Source of the DNA: Bryobacterales bacterium
GTDB taxonomy: Bacteria > Acidobacteriota > Terriglobia > Bryobacterales > Bryobacteraceae
Assembly (NCBI GenBank): GCA_003142355.1
Contig: PLMF01000108.1
Coordinates: 436 to 16,848 of the forward strand
Reading direction: 5' to 3'
DNA length: 16,413 nucleotides
Below are positions 1-7,888 of this stretch, piece by piece. Below the pieces are notes generated by a model. That model did not search any database and was not told where the DNA came from. It saw only the letters and a program-made list of their open reading frames with translations. A program made the position numbers and the translations under genes. Positions within the stretch are counted from its first letter, which is position 1. Every line of letters starts with the position of its first letter.

Positions 1-13
1 CACGGAGGGCGGA

Positions 14-238
14 ATGAAGTGCGTATTATGCAAGCACGGTGAGACATCCCCGGGACAGGCCACTGTGACCCTCCAGCGCGGGGCGACCACGGTCATCCTC
101 AAGGGCGTGCCGGCCGCGATCTGCGGGAACTGTGGCGAATATTACCTATCGGACGACGTGGCAGGACAAGTATCGGAACGCGCCGAAAGCGCGGTCAAGA
201 GCGGAGCTGAGGTGGAAATCCTGCGGTTCGCGGCGTAG
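14..238 (+). CDS. YgiT-type zinc-finger protein (MqsA-N-like), possible antitoxin
   Basis: 74-residue protein with two CxxC knuckles (C3/C6 and C37/C40), the pattern of the YgiT/MqsA N-terminal zinc-binding domain. The first knuckle begins at residue 3 and the second sits in 'ICGNCGEYYLSDD', as is usual for this family. In known systems such proteins are the antitoxin half of a toxin-antitoxin pair (MqsRA-like or DUF4258 partner). There is no C-terminal helix-turn-helix, so this is the short form and may bind only its partner. A good Shine-Dalgarno (GGAGG at 4-8) five bases before the ATG supports the start. A toxin gene would be expected just upstream, outside the window, so the pairing cannot be tested here. 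It resembles the second zinc-finger gene at 8704-8925, with cysteines at identical positions and a similar last six residues (ILRFAA / VIRYAA). The fold is fairly certain; the antitoxin role is inferred. Confidence 0.82.
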   Translation: MKCVLCKHGETSPGQATVTLQRGATTVILKGVPAAICGNCGEYYLSDDVAGQVSERAESAVKSGAEVEILRFAA

Positions 239-265
239 CCGTAGCCGCGGCTCTGGCCGTGAGCT

Positions 266-1909
266 TTATCCCACAAGTTCGGGCTCGGACACGCCGGAAC
301 CGCAGGCCTTCTTCCCCTTCATCGTGAGGCGCCGCATCTCTTCCTGCTGCTCGAACGGGACGGAGAATTCCTTCTCGATGCGCTCGCGGAAGACCGGGCC
401 GGAATTGTACGCGCAGAACGGATAGACCTTGCCGTTGGGCGCGGCGTAGTGGATCACGCAGCGCTTCACGCGCTCCACGTCGTAGTTGTAGGAGTCCATG
501 AAGTGCATGCCGGCCACCAACAAGGTGCGGTAGGTGAAGCCCTGCTTCTCGCTTTCGCCGCGGCCGTAGCTCTTGTCGGTGAAGCCCTGGAGAGTTTGCA
601 GGAACTTGGTGAAGTTCAGGCCCTCGGGCGCCTTATCTTCATGGAAGAACTTGCGCAGGCTGTTCCAGGCTTCCAGCTTGGTGTAGAACTGAACGCGGCG
701 CTTGCCGGCCTTGCGCGCCAGCATATCCATTTCCTTCATCATCTCACCCACGTCGACGAATCGCGTCACCGGCACGGCCTTGCGGTTCTGGTCCACGAAC
801 AGGTAGGTGCCCAGCGAGCAGTGCGGGTGGCAGGTCAGGGTGGTGGTTTCCTCGCCGCGGAGCGCGCTGATGAGCTTCGAGAACGGCGTCACAAAGTTCA
901 GCGGGTACCAGTCTTCGTAAGGATCGGCAATACCGGTCTGCTCCTGTACGGAGTGGGCGAAATCGGAGAGCGTGAAACGCTTGGCTTCCAGCTCGTGGCG
1001 CGAGATCCGTCCGGTAAAGGCCACGGGCTGGAAGCTGATGCCGCTGGTGCACTCGATGTACTCGAGCGACAAGCGGATAATGTCGCCGATCTGGTGATCG
1101 TTGAGGCCCTTCACGATGGTGGGGACGAACACGATCTTCAGGCCGGCCTTCTTGACGTTCTCGATGCACTGCAACTTCTTTTCCCACAGCGACTCGCCGC
1201 GGGTGCGGCGGTAGATGTCGTCGCAGACGCCGTCGAATTGGAGGTAGAGCGTGTGGAGTCCCGCTTCCTTGCACTGTTGGGCGAATTCCAGGCTCGTGAA
1301 CTTGAGGCCGTTGGTGGCCGCCTGTAGGTGGGTGAAGCCCAGCTCCTTGGCCATCCGCAAGACGTCCAGGAATCGGGGATAGATGGTCGGTTCGCCGCCC
1401 GAAAACTGCACGATGCGGCAGGGGGCCGGGCGCTCGTCGCGCAGCGCCTGGAGCATTTTGCGAACGGTCTCGAAATCCGGTTCGTAGAGGTAACCGGCGG
1501 CGTTGGCGTTGGCAAAGCAGACCGGGCAGGTCAGGTTGCAGCGGTTGGTCAGGTCGACGTTGGCCAGGGCGGTGTGGCTGGTGTGCATGTTGCAGAGGCC
1601 GCAATCGTCCGGGCAACGGGCGGCGTCGGCCACCACCGGGTTGTGCAGGCCGCGGTTGTCGCCGAAGGACCATTGCTCCATCTTCAGGTACAGTCTGGCG
1701 TCGGAAAAGACGATATCGCGAAAGTCGCCGTGGTCCGGGCAGTGCTTCTCCATGACCACCTTGCCGGATTCCTCAAATATCCTGGCGTCAATGAGTTGCG
1801 TGCACTCTGGGCAGAGCGACTGGGTGGTCTTGGGCAGACCCGTCTTTAGTGCGTCGATGCGCGAGCCTGTGTAGGTAGTTTCCGGTTGTAATACCTGAAA
1901 TTGCGCCAT
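266..1909 (-). CDS. Radical SAM protein of the Tes/MJ0619 family (putative lipid tail-coupling enzyme)
   Basis: 547-residue iron-sulfur enzyme. The radical SAM cluster motif CxxxCxxC is at C124/C128/C131 (RCNLTCPVC), and the SAM-contacting GGEPT is at 171-175. Other cysteines follow a layout I associate with the MJ0619-like family: an N-terminal knuckle C33xxC36...C57PDH60G; a CPDDCGLC cluster motif (C99, C103, C106) 18 residues before the SAM motif; CHPHCSLGTYLF (C360, C364); then C484, C499 (PFCAYNS) and C536. Archaeal members of this family are tetraether synthases (Tes), which join two lipid tails at their methyl ends by radical chemistry. Bacterial homologs have been linked to membrane-spanning and iso-diabolic-type lipids, which Acidobacteria make. 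That would give the enzyme a membrane-lipid role, but the substrate here is inference. The ATG at 1907-1909 has only a weak ribosome site. The gene is divergent from the TSUP gene, with 93 bp between starts. Other radical SAM maturases remain possible, though the cysteine layout argues against them. Confidence 0.85.
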   Translation of the reverse strand: MAQFQVLQPETTYTGSRIDALKTGLPKTTQSLCPECTQLIDARIFEESGKVVMEKHCPDHGDFRDIVFSDARLYLKMEQWSFGDNRGLHNPVVADAARCPDDCGLCNMHTSHTALANVDLTNRCNLTCPVCFANANAAGYLYEPDFETVRKMLQALRDERPAPCRIVQFSGGEPTIYPRFLDVLRMAKELGFTHLQAATNGLKFTSLEFAQQCKEAGLHTLYLQFDGVCDDIYRRTRGESLWEKKLQCIENVKKAGLKIVFVPTIVKGLNDHQIGDIIRLSLEYIECTSGISFQPVAFTGRISRHELEAKRFTLSDFAHSVQEQTGIADPYEDWYPLNFVTPFSKLISALRGEETTTLTCHPHCSLGTYLFVDQNRKAVPVTRFVDVGEMMKEMDMLARKAGKRRVQFYTKLEAWNSLRKFFHEDKAPEGLNFTKFLQTLQGFTDKSYGRGESEKQGFTYRTLLVAGMHFMDSYNYDVERVKRCVIHYAAPNGKVYPFCAYNSGPVFRERIEKEFSVPFEQQEEMRRLTMKGKKACGSGVSEPELVG

Positions 1910-2002
1910 GATGTGTCATCTTAAGGGCGCCCGGCCGGAAAGGCTACTATCAGACACCAAAGTGTGAATCCTAAAGGTCGTAAGGGGAATATCGGGCGCT
2001 GA

Positions 2003-2794
2003 ATGGTAAGCTGGAAATCTGTGCTGGCACTCGACTTTTCGCACGCAGCCGTGGCTTTTGGATCGGCTTTTCTGGCCGGGGCCATCAATTCGGTGGCCGG
2101 CGGGGGGACGCTGGTCTCCTTCCCCGCCCTGATCTGGCTGGGCCTCGGGTCCGTGACGGCAAATGCCACCAGCACGGTGGCCATCTGGCCGGGGACGGTG
2201 GGGAGCACCTGGGGCTACCGGCGGGAATTGCGCGACGCCGAGCCGCGCTTCCGGTGGCTGATCGTGCCCAGCCTGGTGGGCGGACTCGCCGGTGCGCTGC
2301 TACTGCGCTGGACGCCGCCGGCCATCTTCGACCGCATGGTGCCGTTCCTGATCCTGTTTGCCACCCTGCTCTTCATGGCACAAGATCCCGTCCAGCGGCT
2401 CCTGAAGACCGATGGCCGCCCGGCACACCGATCGGCACATTGGTTCGCCGGGGTGATGTTGTTCCAGTTGATGGTGGGGTTGTATGGCGGCTATTTCGGC
2501 GCGGGTATCGGAATCCTGATGCTGGCGGCACTGAGCATCATGGGGCTCCAGGACATCCACGAGATGAACAGCCTGAAAGTGGTCTTCGGGGGGAGCGTGA
2601 ATGGGATCGCGGCGGCCTACTTCATCTGGGCGCGGATGGTCTACTGGCCGTATGTCGTGATTATGGCGGTGGCGGCGGTGGTGGGCGGATACGGCGGCGC
2701 GGGGGTGGCGCGGAAGATCGGGCGCACGGCGGTGCGGCGTATCGTAATTGCCATCGGATTCGGCATGGCGGTGTCGCTATTCATCAAGAAGTAG
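2003..2794 (+). CDS. TauE/SafE (TSUP) family membrane exporter
   Basis: 263-residue hydrophobic protein with the two-fold internal repeat of the TSUP family. The first half carries AGAINSVAGGGTLVSFPALI (residues 25-44) followed by the conserved TANATSTVA. The second half carries its counterpart GLYGGYFGAGIGILMLAALS (159-178) followed by MNSLK (188-192). About eight membrane segments can be drawn. Members move small organic sulfonates, sulfite, sulfoacetate or other anions across the inner membrane; nothing in this sequence or its neighbours fixes the substrate. Length is normal for the family. The ATG at 2003 is preceded by AAGGGG at 1982-1987, which is rather far (15 bases), so translation could use another signal. 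It is divergent from the radical SAM gene and 35 bp upstream of the permease pair, with no terminator visible between, so read-through into the permeases is possible. Confidence 0.9.
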   Translation: MVSWKSVLALDFSHAAVAFGSAFLAGAINSVAGGGTLVSFPALIWLGLGSVTANATSTVAIWPGTVGSTWGYRRELRDAEPRFRWLIVPSLVGGLAGALLLRWTPPAIFDRMVPFLILFATLLFMAQDPVQRLLKTDGRPAHRSAHWFAGVMLFQLMVGLYGGYFGAGIGILMLAALSIMGLQDIHEMNSLKVVFGGSVNGIAAAYFIWARMVYWPYVVIMAVAAVVGGYGGAGVARKIGRTAVRRIVIAIGFGMAVSLFIKK

Positions 2795-2829
2795 CAAACT
2801 TTTTGCGGCGCGCGGCGTAATTATAAGGG

Positions 2830-5313
2830 ATGGCCCGCATCCGGTTCGCGATTCGCAGCCTGGCCAAGGCGCCGCTCCTCAGCCTGGTGGTGATTGTTTC
2901 CTTGGGCTTGGGCATCGGCGCTAATACCGCGATCTTCTCCCTCCTGCACCAGATCGTCTTACGATCTCTGCCAGTGGAAATGCCGGAGGAGCTGGTGCTG
3001 GTGACATCGCCCGGCGAGTTCAAAGGCGGACGCAACTCCACTGATAATTCCGGCGGTATGGACTCCATCTTCAGTTACCGGATGTTCCGGGAACTGGAGA
3101 AGCGGGCCGCGGGCGTCACCGGCCTGGCCGCATTCCGCGGTATCGGCGCCAACCTGGCATTCGGCAAGCAGACCGTGCCGGGCGGGGCACTGGTGGTTTC
3201 GGGCGGTTATTTCTCCGTGCTGGGAGTCAAGCCGCTGCTGGGACGCACGATCTCGCCCGAGGACGACGTGCACGGCGCCGGCAACGCGGTCACGGTGCTG
3301 GGATATGGCTACTGGCACGACAAGCTGGGCGGCGAGACCAGCGTGCTGAACCAGCCGATCCGGATCAACGGGCAGGTCTTCACGGTGGTCGGGGTGGCGC
3401 CCAAGGGGTTCACGGGTACCGCGCTCGGAAGCGAGCCGGCCGCCTACGTTCCACTGTGTTTCATGCAGCGGTTGACGCCCAATTGGAAGGGCACGGATCG
3501 CTGGTCCGACTACTGGCTGTACCTGTTCGCGCGGCTGAAACCCGGGGTTGCGCCGGCACAGGCTGCCGCGGCGCTCAATGGCCCGTACGGCGCGCTGTTG
3601 GAGCAGCAGTCCAAGGGACCGCAATTCTATTACCAGAAGCAGCTCGATCGTTTCCTGAGGTCGCGGCTGACCCTCAAGGACGGCAGCCATGGCCAGAGCA
3701 ACATGCAGCACGACAGCCGGATTCCGCTGCTCATCCTGATGACGGCTACCGGGCTGGTGCTGCTGATCGCCATGGCCAACGCCGCCAATCTTCTGTTGGC
3801 GCGGTCGGCGCAGCGCCGAAGGGAACTGGCCATCCGCGCGGCCATGGGCGCCGGGCGCGGCGAGCTGATGGCGCAACTGCTCACCGAAGCCCTGCTGCTG
3901 GCTCTCGCCGGCGGCCTGGCGGGCCTCTTATTCGGTGTGGTCACGCTGCGGCTGCTGATCAACCTCTTGACGGCGAGCGATACGCCCATCTACTACTTGA
4001 CCTCGCAACTGGACCAGCCGCTGCTGCTGTTCGGCCTGGGGCTTTCACTGGCTGCCGGGCTGTTGCTCGGGCTATACCCGGCGTGGGAGGCGGCCAAGGT
4101 TTCGCCAGCCGGCACGCTTAAAGACGAATCCGGACAGTCGTCCGGGACGCGCGGCACGGCGCATGTGCGCAAGGCGCTGGTGTGCGCCCAAGTCATGATC
4201 TCGGCGGTGCTGCTGATTCCCACCGGACTCTTTCTGAAAAGCCTGGTCAACCTGCTGCGCGTGGACCTGGGCATCCGCACGGAGAACGTGGTCGGCTTCG
4301 CGATCTCGCCGGAGCTGAACGCCTACCAGCCGGCCGAGAGCCACGCGCTGTTCGAACGCGTGGAGAGCGAGATGGCGGCCATCCCGGGGGTGCGCAGCGT
4401 GGCCGCGGCCAAGGTGGCGCTCATCGCGGGGAGCCGGTGGGGGAGCAACGTGACCACCGATGGAGTGATGCCCGCCGACAGCCACTGTCTCTACAACGAA
4501 CTCGGGCCGGGCTACTTCGGAAAGATGGGAATTCCGCTGATCGCGGGGCGGGAGTTCACCGAAGCGGACAATCTGGCGGGGCCCAAGGTGGCGGTGGTCA
4601 ACCAGGTGTTCGCCAAGCGATTCTTCGAGGGGCAAAACACCATCGGCCACAAGTTCGGGACGGGGAAGCCGGATACCGAGATTATCGGGGTGGTGAAGGA
4701 CAGCCACTATGCCAGGGTGAAGGAGGACCCGTACCCGGTTTTCTACACCCCCTGGCGCCAGGACCAGCAGATCGGCTCGCTGGGGTTCTACGTGCGGTCG
4801 GCGCTGCCCATCAAGCAGACGATCCCGCAGATCCGGCGCGTCATGGCGGCGCTCGACCGCGATCTGCCGGCAGAGAACCTGCGCGCGCTGGACGATACCA
4901 TCCAGCTCAATATCCAGTCGGACCGGATCGTGCTGCAGCTTGCCGCGGCGTTCGCCATACTGGCGACGGCGCTGGCCATGCTCGGGCTGTATGGCGTGAT
5001 GGCCCATAGCGTCACGCGGCGCACGCGGGAAATCGGCATCCGCATGGCGCTGGGCGCGGAGCCAGGCAGAATTCGGCGAATGGTGATGCGCGAGATGCTG
5101 TGGATTCTGGGTATCGGCCTGGCCGCCGGCGTGCCGGCGGCGCTGGCGCTGTCGCGCTACACCGAGAGCCAGCTTTACGGGGTGAAAGCGTACGACGCCG
5201 TGGTGGTGGCGGGCGCTATGCTGGCGCTGGCGGCTACGGCGGTGGCGGCGGGATACTTGCCGGCGCGGCGGGCGTCGCGGGTGAATCCGCTGAACGCGCT
5301 ACGCTACGAATGA
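2830..5313 (+). CDS. ADOP-type ABC transporter permease (MacB/FtsX-like), copy 1
   Basis: 827-residue permease built as two MacB-type halves. It has an N-terminal membrane helix with the family signature LGLGIGANTAIFSLL (about residues 25-39), then a periplasmic core. A first FtsX block starts near 298, with RRRELAIRAAMGA near 329 and further helices up to about 425. A second helix near 446-468 leads to a second periplasmic core. A last FtsX block runs from about 702, with RTREIGIRMALGA near 730, and ends PARRASRVNPLNALRYE. This is the 'acidobacterial duplicated orphan permease' architecture, in which no ATPase gene sits alongside; none is present here. The family is related to MacB/LolCE permeases that move lipids, peptides or lipoproteins using periplasmic domains, but its substrate is unknown. 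The start follows TAAGGG directly, so the ribosome site is poorly spaced; the conserved N-terminal helix begins within a few residues, which supports this ATG. No PadR-type regulator, a common neighbour of such genes, is present. Confidence 0.92.
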   Translation: MARIRFAIRSLAKAPLLSLVVIVSLGLGIGANTAIFSLLHQIVLRSLPVEMPEELVLVTSPGEFKGGRNSTDNSGGMDSIFSYRMFRELEKRAAGVTGLAAFRGIGANLAFGKQTVPGGALVVSGGYFSVLGVKPLLGRTISPEDDVHGAGNAVTVLGYGYWHDKLGGETSVLNQPIRINGQVFTVVGVAPKGFTGTALGSEPAAYVPLCFMQRLTPNWKGTDRWSDYWLYLFARLKPGVAPAQAAAALNGPYGALLEQQSKGPQFYYQKQLDRFLRSRLTLKDGSHGQSNMQHDSRIPLLILMTATGLVLLIAMANAANLLLARSAQRRRELAIRAAMGAGRGELMAQLLTEALLLALAGGLAGLLFGVVTLRLLINLLTASDTPIYYLTSQLDQPLLLFGLGLSLAAGLLLGLYPAWEAAKVSPAGTLKDESGQSSGTRGTAHVRKALVCAQVMISAVLLIPTGLFLKSLVNLLRVDLGIRTENVVGFAISPELNAYQPAESHALFERVESEMAAIPGVRSVAAAKVALIAGSRWGSNVTTDGVMPADSHCLYNELGPGYFGKMGIPLIAGREFTEADNLAGPKVAVVNQVFAKRFFEGQNTIGHKFGTGKPDTEIIGVVKDSHYARVKEDPYPVFYTPWRQDQQIGSLGFYVRSALPIKQTIPQIRRVMAALDRDLPAENLRALDDTIQLNIQSDRIVLQLAAAFAILATALAMLGLYGVMAHSVTRRTREIGIRMALGAEPGRIRRMVMREMLWILGIGLAAGVPAALALSRYTESQLYGVKAYDAVVVAGAMLALAATAVAAGYLPARRASRVNPLNALRYE
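5161..5302 (+). repeat. Near-identical 3' tract shared by the two permeases (copy 1 side)
   Basis: By eye, 139 of 142 bases match 7672-7813 in the downstream paralog at a constant offset of 2511. The three differences are one third-position change in the Ala codon before Tyr-Asp-Ala, and two third-position changes in adjacent alanine codons. A second block, 5005-5058, is identical over 54 bases to 7516-7569. Elsewhere the two genes differ at many third positions, so these tracts are much younger than the rest of the duplication. Confidence 0.9.
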
Positions 5314-5316
5314 TAG

Positions 5317-7824
5317 ATGACACGCATCCGCTTCGCGCTCCGCAGCCTGGCTAAGGCGCCGCTCCTCAGCCTGGTGGTGATTCTTTCTTTGGGCCTGGGC
5401 ATCGGCGCCAACACCGCGATTTTCTCCCTCCTGCAGCAGGTCGTCTTGAGATCCCTGCCGGTAGAGAAGCCGGAAGAACTGGTGGTGCTGAGTTCCCCCG
5501 CGGAATTCAAGAGCGGCAGCATCTCCACGGACAACTCCGGCGACGCGGACTTCGTCTTCAACTACCGGACGTTGCGGGAATTGGAAAGGCGTCCCCAAGG
5601 CGTCACGGCGGTGGCGGGCTTCCGCTACCTCTTCGCCAACCTGGCTCTCGGCCGGGAGACCTTGCCGGGTTCGGTGATGGTGGTGTCGGGCGGTTACTTT
5701 CCGCTGCTGGGAGTCGGGCCGCTGATGGGCCGCCTGATCGCGCCCGAGGACGACCTCCCGGGTGGCGGGAATGCCGTGGCGGTGTTGGGTTATGGTTATT
5801 GGCACGACCGGCTGGGCGCGCGGGCCGGCGTCTTGAACCAGTCCATCCGCATCAACGGGCACGTCTTCACCATCGTGGGAGTGGCGCCCAGGCGCTTCAC
5901 CAGCACCACATTGGGATTCGAGCCGGATGCCTATGTGCCGATCTCGTTCGAGCCGGCGGTGGGAGCGTTCTGGGGCAGCACGGAGAAACTGACCCACTAC
6001 TGGGTGTACCTGCTGGCGCGCTTGAAGCCGGGGGTCGCGCGGCAACAGGCCGCCGCGGCGTTGAACGGCACGTACGGCGCGCTGGTGGAGGAGCAGGCGA
6101 AAACCATCCACGATCATGATGACAACTATATCCGGCGCTTCCGGCAGTCCCGGCTCACCCTGGAGGACGGCCGGCAGGGCCAGAGCACCTTCCGGGACAG
6201 TAGCCGGACGCCGCTGTTCATCCTGATGGCCGCGACCGCGCTGGTGCTGCTGATCGCCATGGCCAACGCCGCCAACCTGCTGCTGGCGCGCTCCGCGCAA
6301 CACCGAAGGGAGCTCGCCATCCGGGCGGCCATGGGCGCCCGCCGCGGCGACCTGATGGGGCTGCCGCTCACCGAAGCGCTGCTGCTGGCGCTGGGCGGCG
6401 GCGCCGCCGGAATCCTGCTCGGCAGCGCCACGCTCCGGTTCCTGGTGGCACAGCTCGCGGATGAAGAGACGCCGGCCTATTATCTAACCTCGCAACTGGA
6501 TTGGCCGGTGCTGCTGTTCGCCCTCGGGATCTCCGTGGCCACGGGGCTCCTGGTCGGACTCTACCCGGCGTGGGAAGCGGCCCGGACTTCGCTCGCCGGC
6601 ACGCTGCGGCAGGAATCCGGCCAAGCCTCTTCGACCCGCGGCACGGCGCGCGTGCGCAAGCTGCTGGTTTGCGCGCAAGTGATGGTTTCGGCCGTGCTGT
6701 TGATTCCCACGGGGCTGTTGTTGAAGAGCCTGGTGAACCTCATGCACGTCGACCTGGGCATGCAAACCGAGAACGCCATCGGGTTCGGAATCTCGCCGGA
6801 GCGGAACGGCTACACCAAGGCGCAAGACCGTGCGCTGTTCGAGCGGGTGGAAAGCGAACTGGCGGCCATTCCCGGCGTGCGCGGCGTGGGAGCATCGCTG
6901 GTTCCGCTGATTGGCGGCAGCAATTGGAACACAGAGGTGACGGTCGAGGGAGCTTCGCCGGACGCCCACGCGGACAACGGCGCGTCGATCGATGAAGTGG
7001 GTCCCGGGTTCTTCGGTACACTGGGAATCCCGCTGCTCGCGGGGCGCGAGTTCACGGAACGCGACAACGCCGCGGCGCCGAAAGTCGCCATCGTCAACCA
7101 GCAGTTCGCCAGCCATTTTTTCGCCGGGCGAAGCGCATTAGGGCGCAAGTTTGGGTTTTCGGACCAGAAAAAGCCGGACACCGAAATTGTCGGGGTGGTG
7201 AAAGACAGCCACTATGCCGGAGTGAAACAGAAACCCCCACGCGTGTTCTACACACCCTGGCGCCAGGACAAGGAATTCGGCCTCGGATCGCTCAACTTGT
7301 ATGTTCGCTCGGCGCTGCCTGCGGACCGGATGATCCCGCAGATCCGCCACGTGCTGGCGTCGCTCGATCCGGATCTGCCGCCGGAGAACCTGCGCCCGCT
7401 GGACGATACCATCCGGCGGAACATCGACTCCGACCGGATGGTGCTCGAGCTGGCCGCGGCATTCGCCATTCTGGCGACCGCGCTGGCCATGCTGGGCCTC
7501 TACGGCGTGATGGCGCATAGCGTCACGCGGCGCACGCGGGAAATCGGCATCCGCATGGCGCTGGGCGCGAAACCGGGCCGAATCCGCTGGATGGTGATGC
7601 GGGAAATGCTCTGGATTCTGGGCATCGGCCTGGCCGTCGGCGTGCCGGCGGCGCTGGCGCTGGCGCGCTGCACCGAGAGCCAGCTTTACGGGGTGAAAGC
7701 CTACGACGCCGTGGTGGTGGCGGGCGCTATGCTGGCGCTGGCTGCGACGGCGGTGGCGGCGGGATACTTGCCGGCGCGGCGGGCGTCGCGGGTGAATCCG
7801 CTGAACGCGCTCAGGTACGAGTAG
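5317..7824 (+). CDS. ADOP-type ABC transporter permease (MacB/FtsX-like), copy 2
   Basis: 835-residue paralog of the preceding gene, starting 3 bp after its stop, so the two are almost certainly co-transcribed and arose by tandem duplication. Domain order is the same: N-terminal helix with LGLGIGANTAIFSLL; first periplasmic core; FtsX block from about 297 with RRELAIRAAMGA; second core; final FtsX block with RTREIGIRMALGA near 740. The last 50 residues before the stop are identical to copy 1, from TESQLYGVKAYDAVV onward. The middle of the protein is clearly diverged, for example in the first periplasmic core near residues 65-105 and around 260-275 (HDHDDNYIRRFRQ, not in copy 1). The pair could assemble as a heterodimer or respond to different ligands; this is inference. 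Translation may be coupled to copy 1, because no clear Shine-Dalgarno precedes the ATG apart from coding sequence. Downstream, a long palindrome at 7828-7886 separates it from convergent thiD. Confidence 0.92.
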   Translation: MTRIRFALRSLAKAPLLSLVVILSLGLGIGANTAIFSLLQQVVLRSLPVEKPEELVVLSSPAEFKSGSISTDNSGDADFVFNYRTLRELERRPQGVTAVAGFRYLFANLALGRETLPGSVMVVSGGYFPLLGVGPLMGRLIAPEDDLPGGGNAVAVLGYGYWHDRLGARAGVLNQSIRINGHVFTIVGVAPRRFTSTTLGFEPDAYVPISFEPAVGAFWGSTEKLTHYWVYLLARLKPGVARQQAAAALNGTYGALVEEQAKTIHDHDDNYIRRFRQSRLTLEDGRQGQSTFRDSSRTPLFILMAATALVLLIAMANAANLLLARSAQHRRELAIRAAMGARRGDLMGLPLTEALLLALGGGAAGILLGSATLRFLVAQLADEETPAYYLTSQLDWPVLLFALGISVATGLLVGLYPAWEAARTSLAGTLRQESGQASSTRGTARVRKLLVCAQVMVSAVLLIPTGLLLKSLVNLMHVDLGMQTENAIGFGISPERNGYTKAQDRALFERVESELAAIPGVRGVGASLVPLIGGSNWNTEVTVEGASPDAHADNGASIDEVGPGFFGTLGIPLLAGREFTERDNAAAPKVAIVNQQFASHFFAGRSALGRKFGFSDQKKPDTEIVGVVKDSHYAGVKQKPPRVFYTPWRQDKEFGLGSLNLYVRSALPADRMIPQIRHVLASLDPDLPPENLRPLDDTIRRNIDSDRMVLELAAAFAILATALAMLGLYGVMAHSVTRRTREIGIRMALGAKPGRIRWMVMREMLWILGIGLAVGVPAALALARCTESQLYGVKAYDAVVVAGAMLALAATAVAAGYLPARRASRVNPLNALRYE
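7672..7813 (+). repeat. Near-identical 3' tract shared by the two permeases (copy 2 side)
   Basis: Partner of 5161-5302 (139 of 142 bases identical by eye). It encodes the last transmembrane helix and the C-terminal tail of the permease. Direct repeats of this length and identity, 2.5 kb apart, could recombine and delete or duplicate one permease gene. Confidence 0.9.
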
Positions 7825-7827
7825 CAA

Positions 7828-7886
7828 CCGCTCCCTAACGGTCGCGGCTCCGATGTGCTTTCAGAGCCGCGACCTTCAGGGAGCGG
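7828..7886. repeat. Palindromic repeat, copy A (23-bp arms, 13-nt loop)
   Basis: Left arm 7828-7850 begins CCGCTCCCTAACGG; the right arm is 7864-7886. The arms pair over 23 positions with two mismatches. The loop at 7851-7863 is CGATGTGCTTTCA. It is the reverse complement, in 12 of 13 positions, of the loop in copy B (11015-11027). The element fills the gap between the permease stop (7822-7824) and the convergent thiD stop (7889-7891), so it probably serves as a bidirectional 3' element. There is no T-tract, so a classical intrinsic terminator is not supported; an RNA-stabilising or REP-like hairpin fits better. In the RNA read in the thiD direction one of the two mismatches becomes a G-U pair. 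Confidence 0.9.
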
Positions 7887-7888
7887 AA

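Noticed and set aside
239..265. Terminator between the first zinc-finger gene and the radical SAM gene
   Set aside because: The only pairing is a short self-complementary AGCCGCGGCT with no T-tract; not enough to call.
449..1327. 292-residue plus-strand ORF opposite the radical SAM gene
   Set aside because: Composition rich in Val/Ala/His/Gly with no motif. The opposite strand has complete iron-sulfur motifs.
5161..7813. Insertion sequence explaining the repeated permease segments
   Set aside because: The repeated tracts are coding, in register with homologous proteins, and have no terminal inverted repeats or transposase; tandem duplication with conversion explains them.
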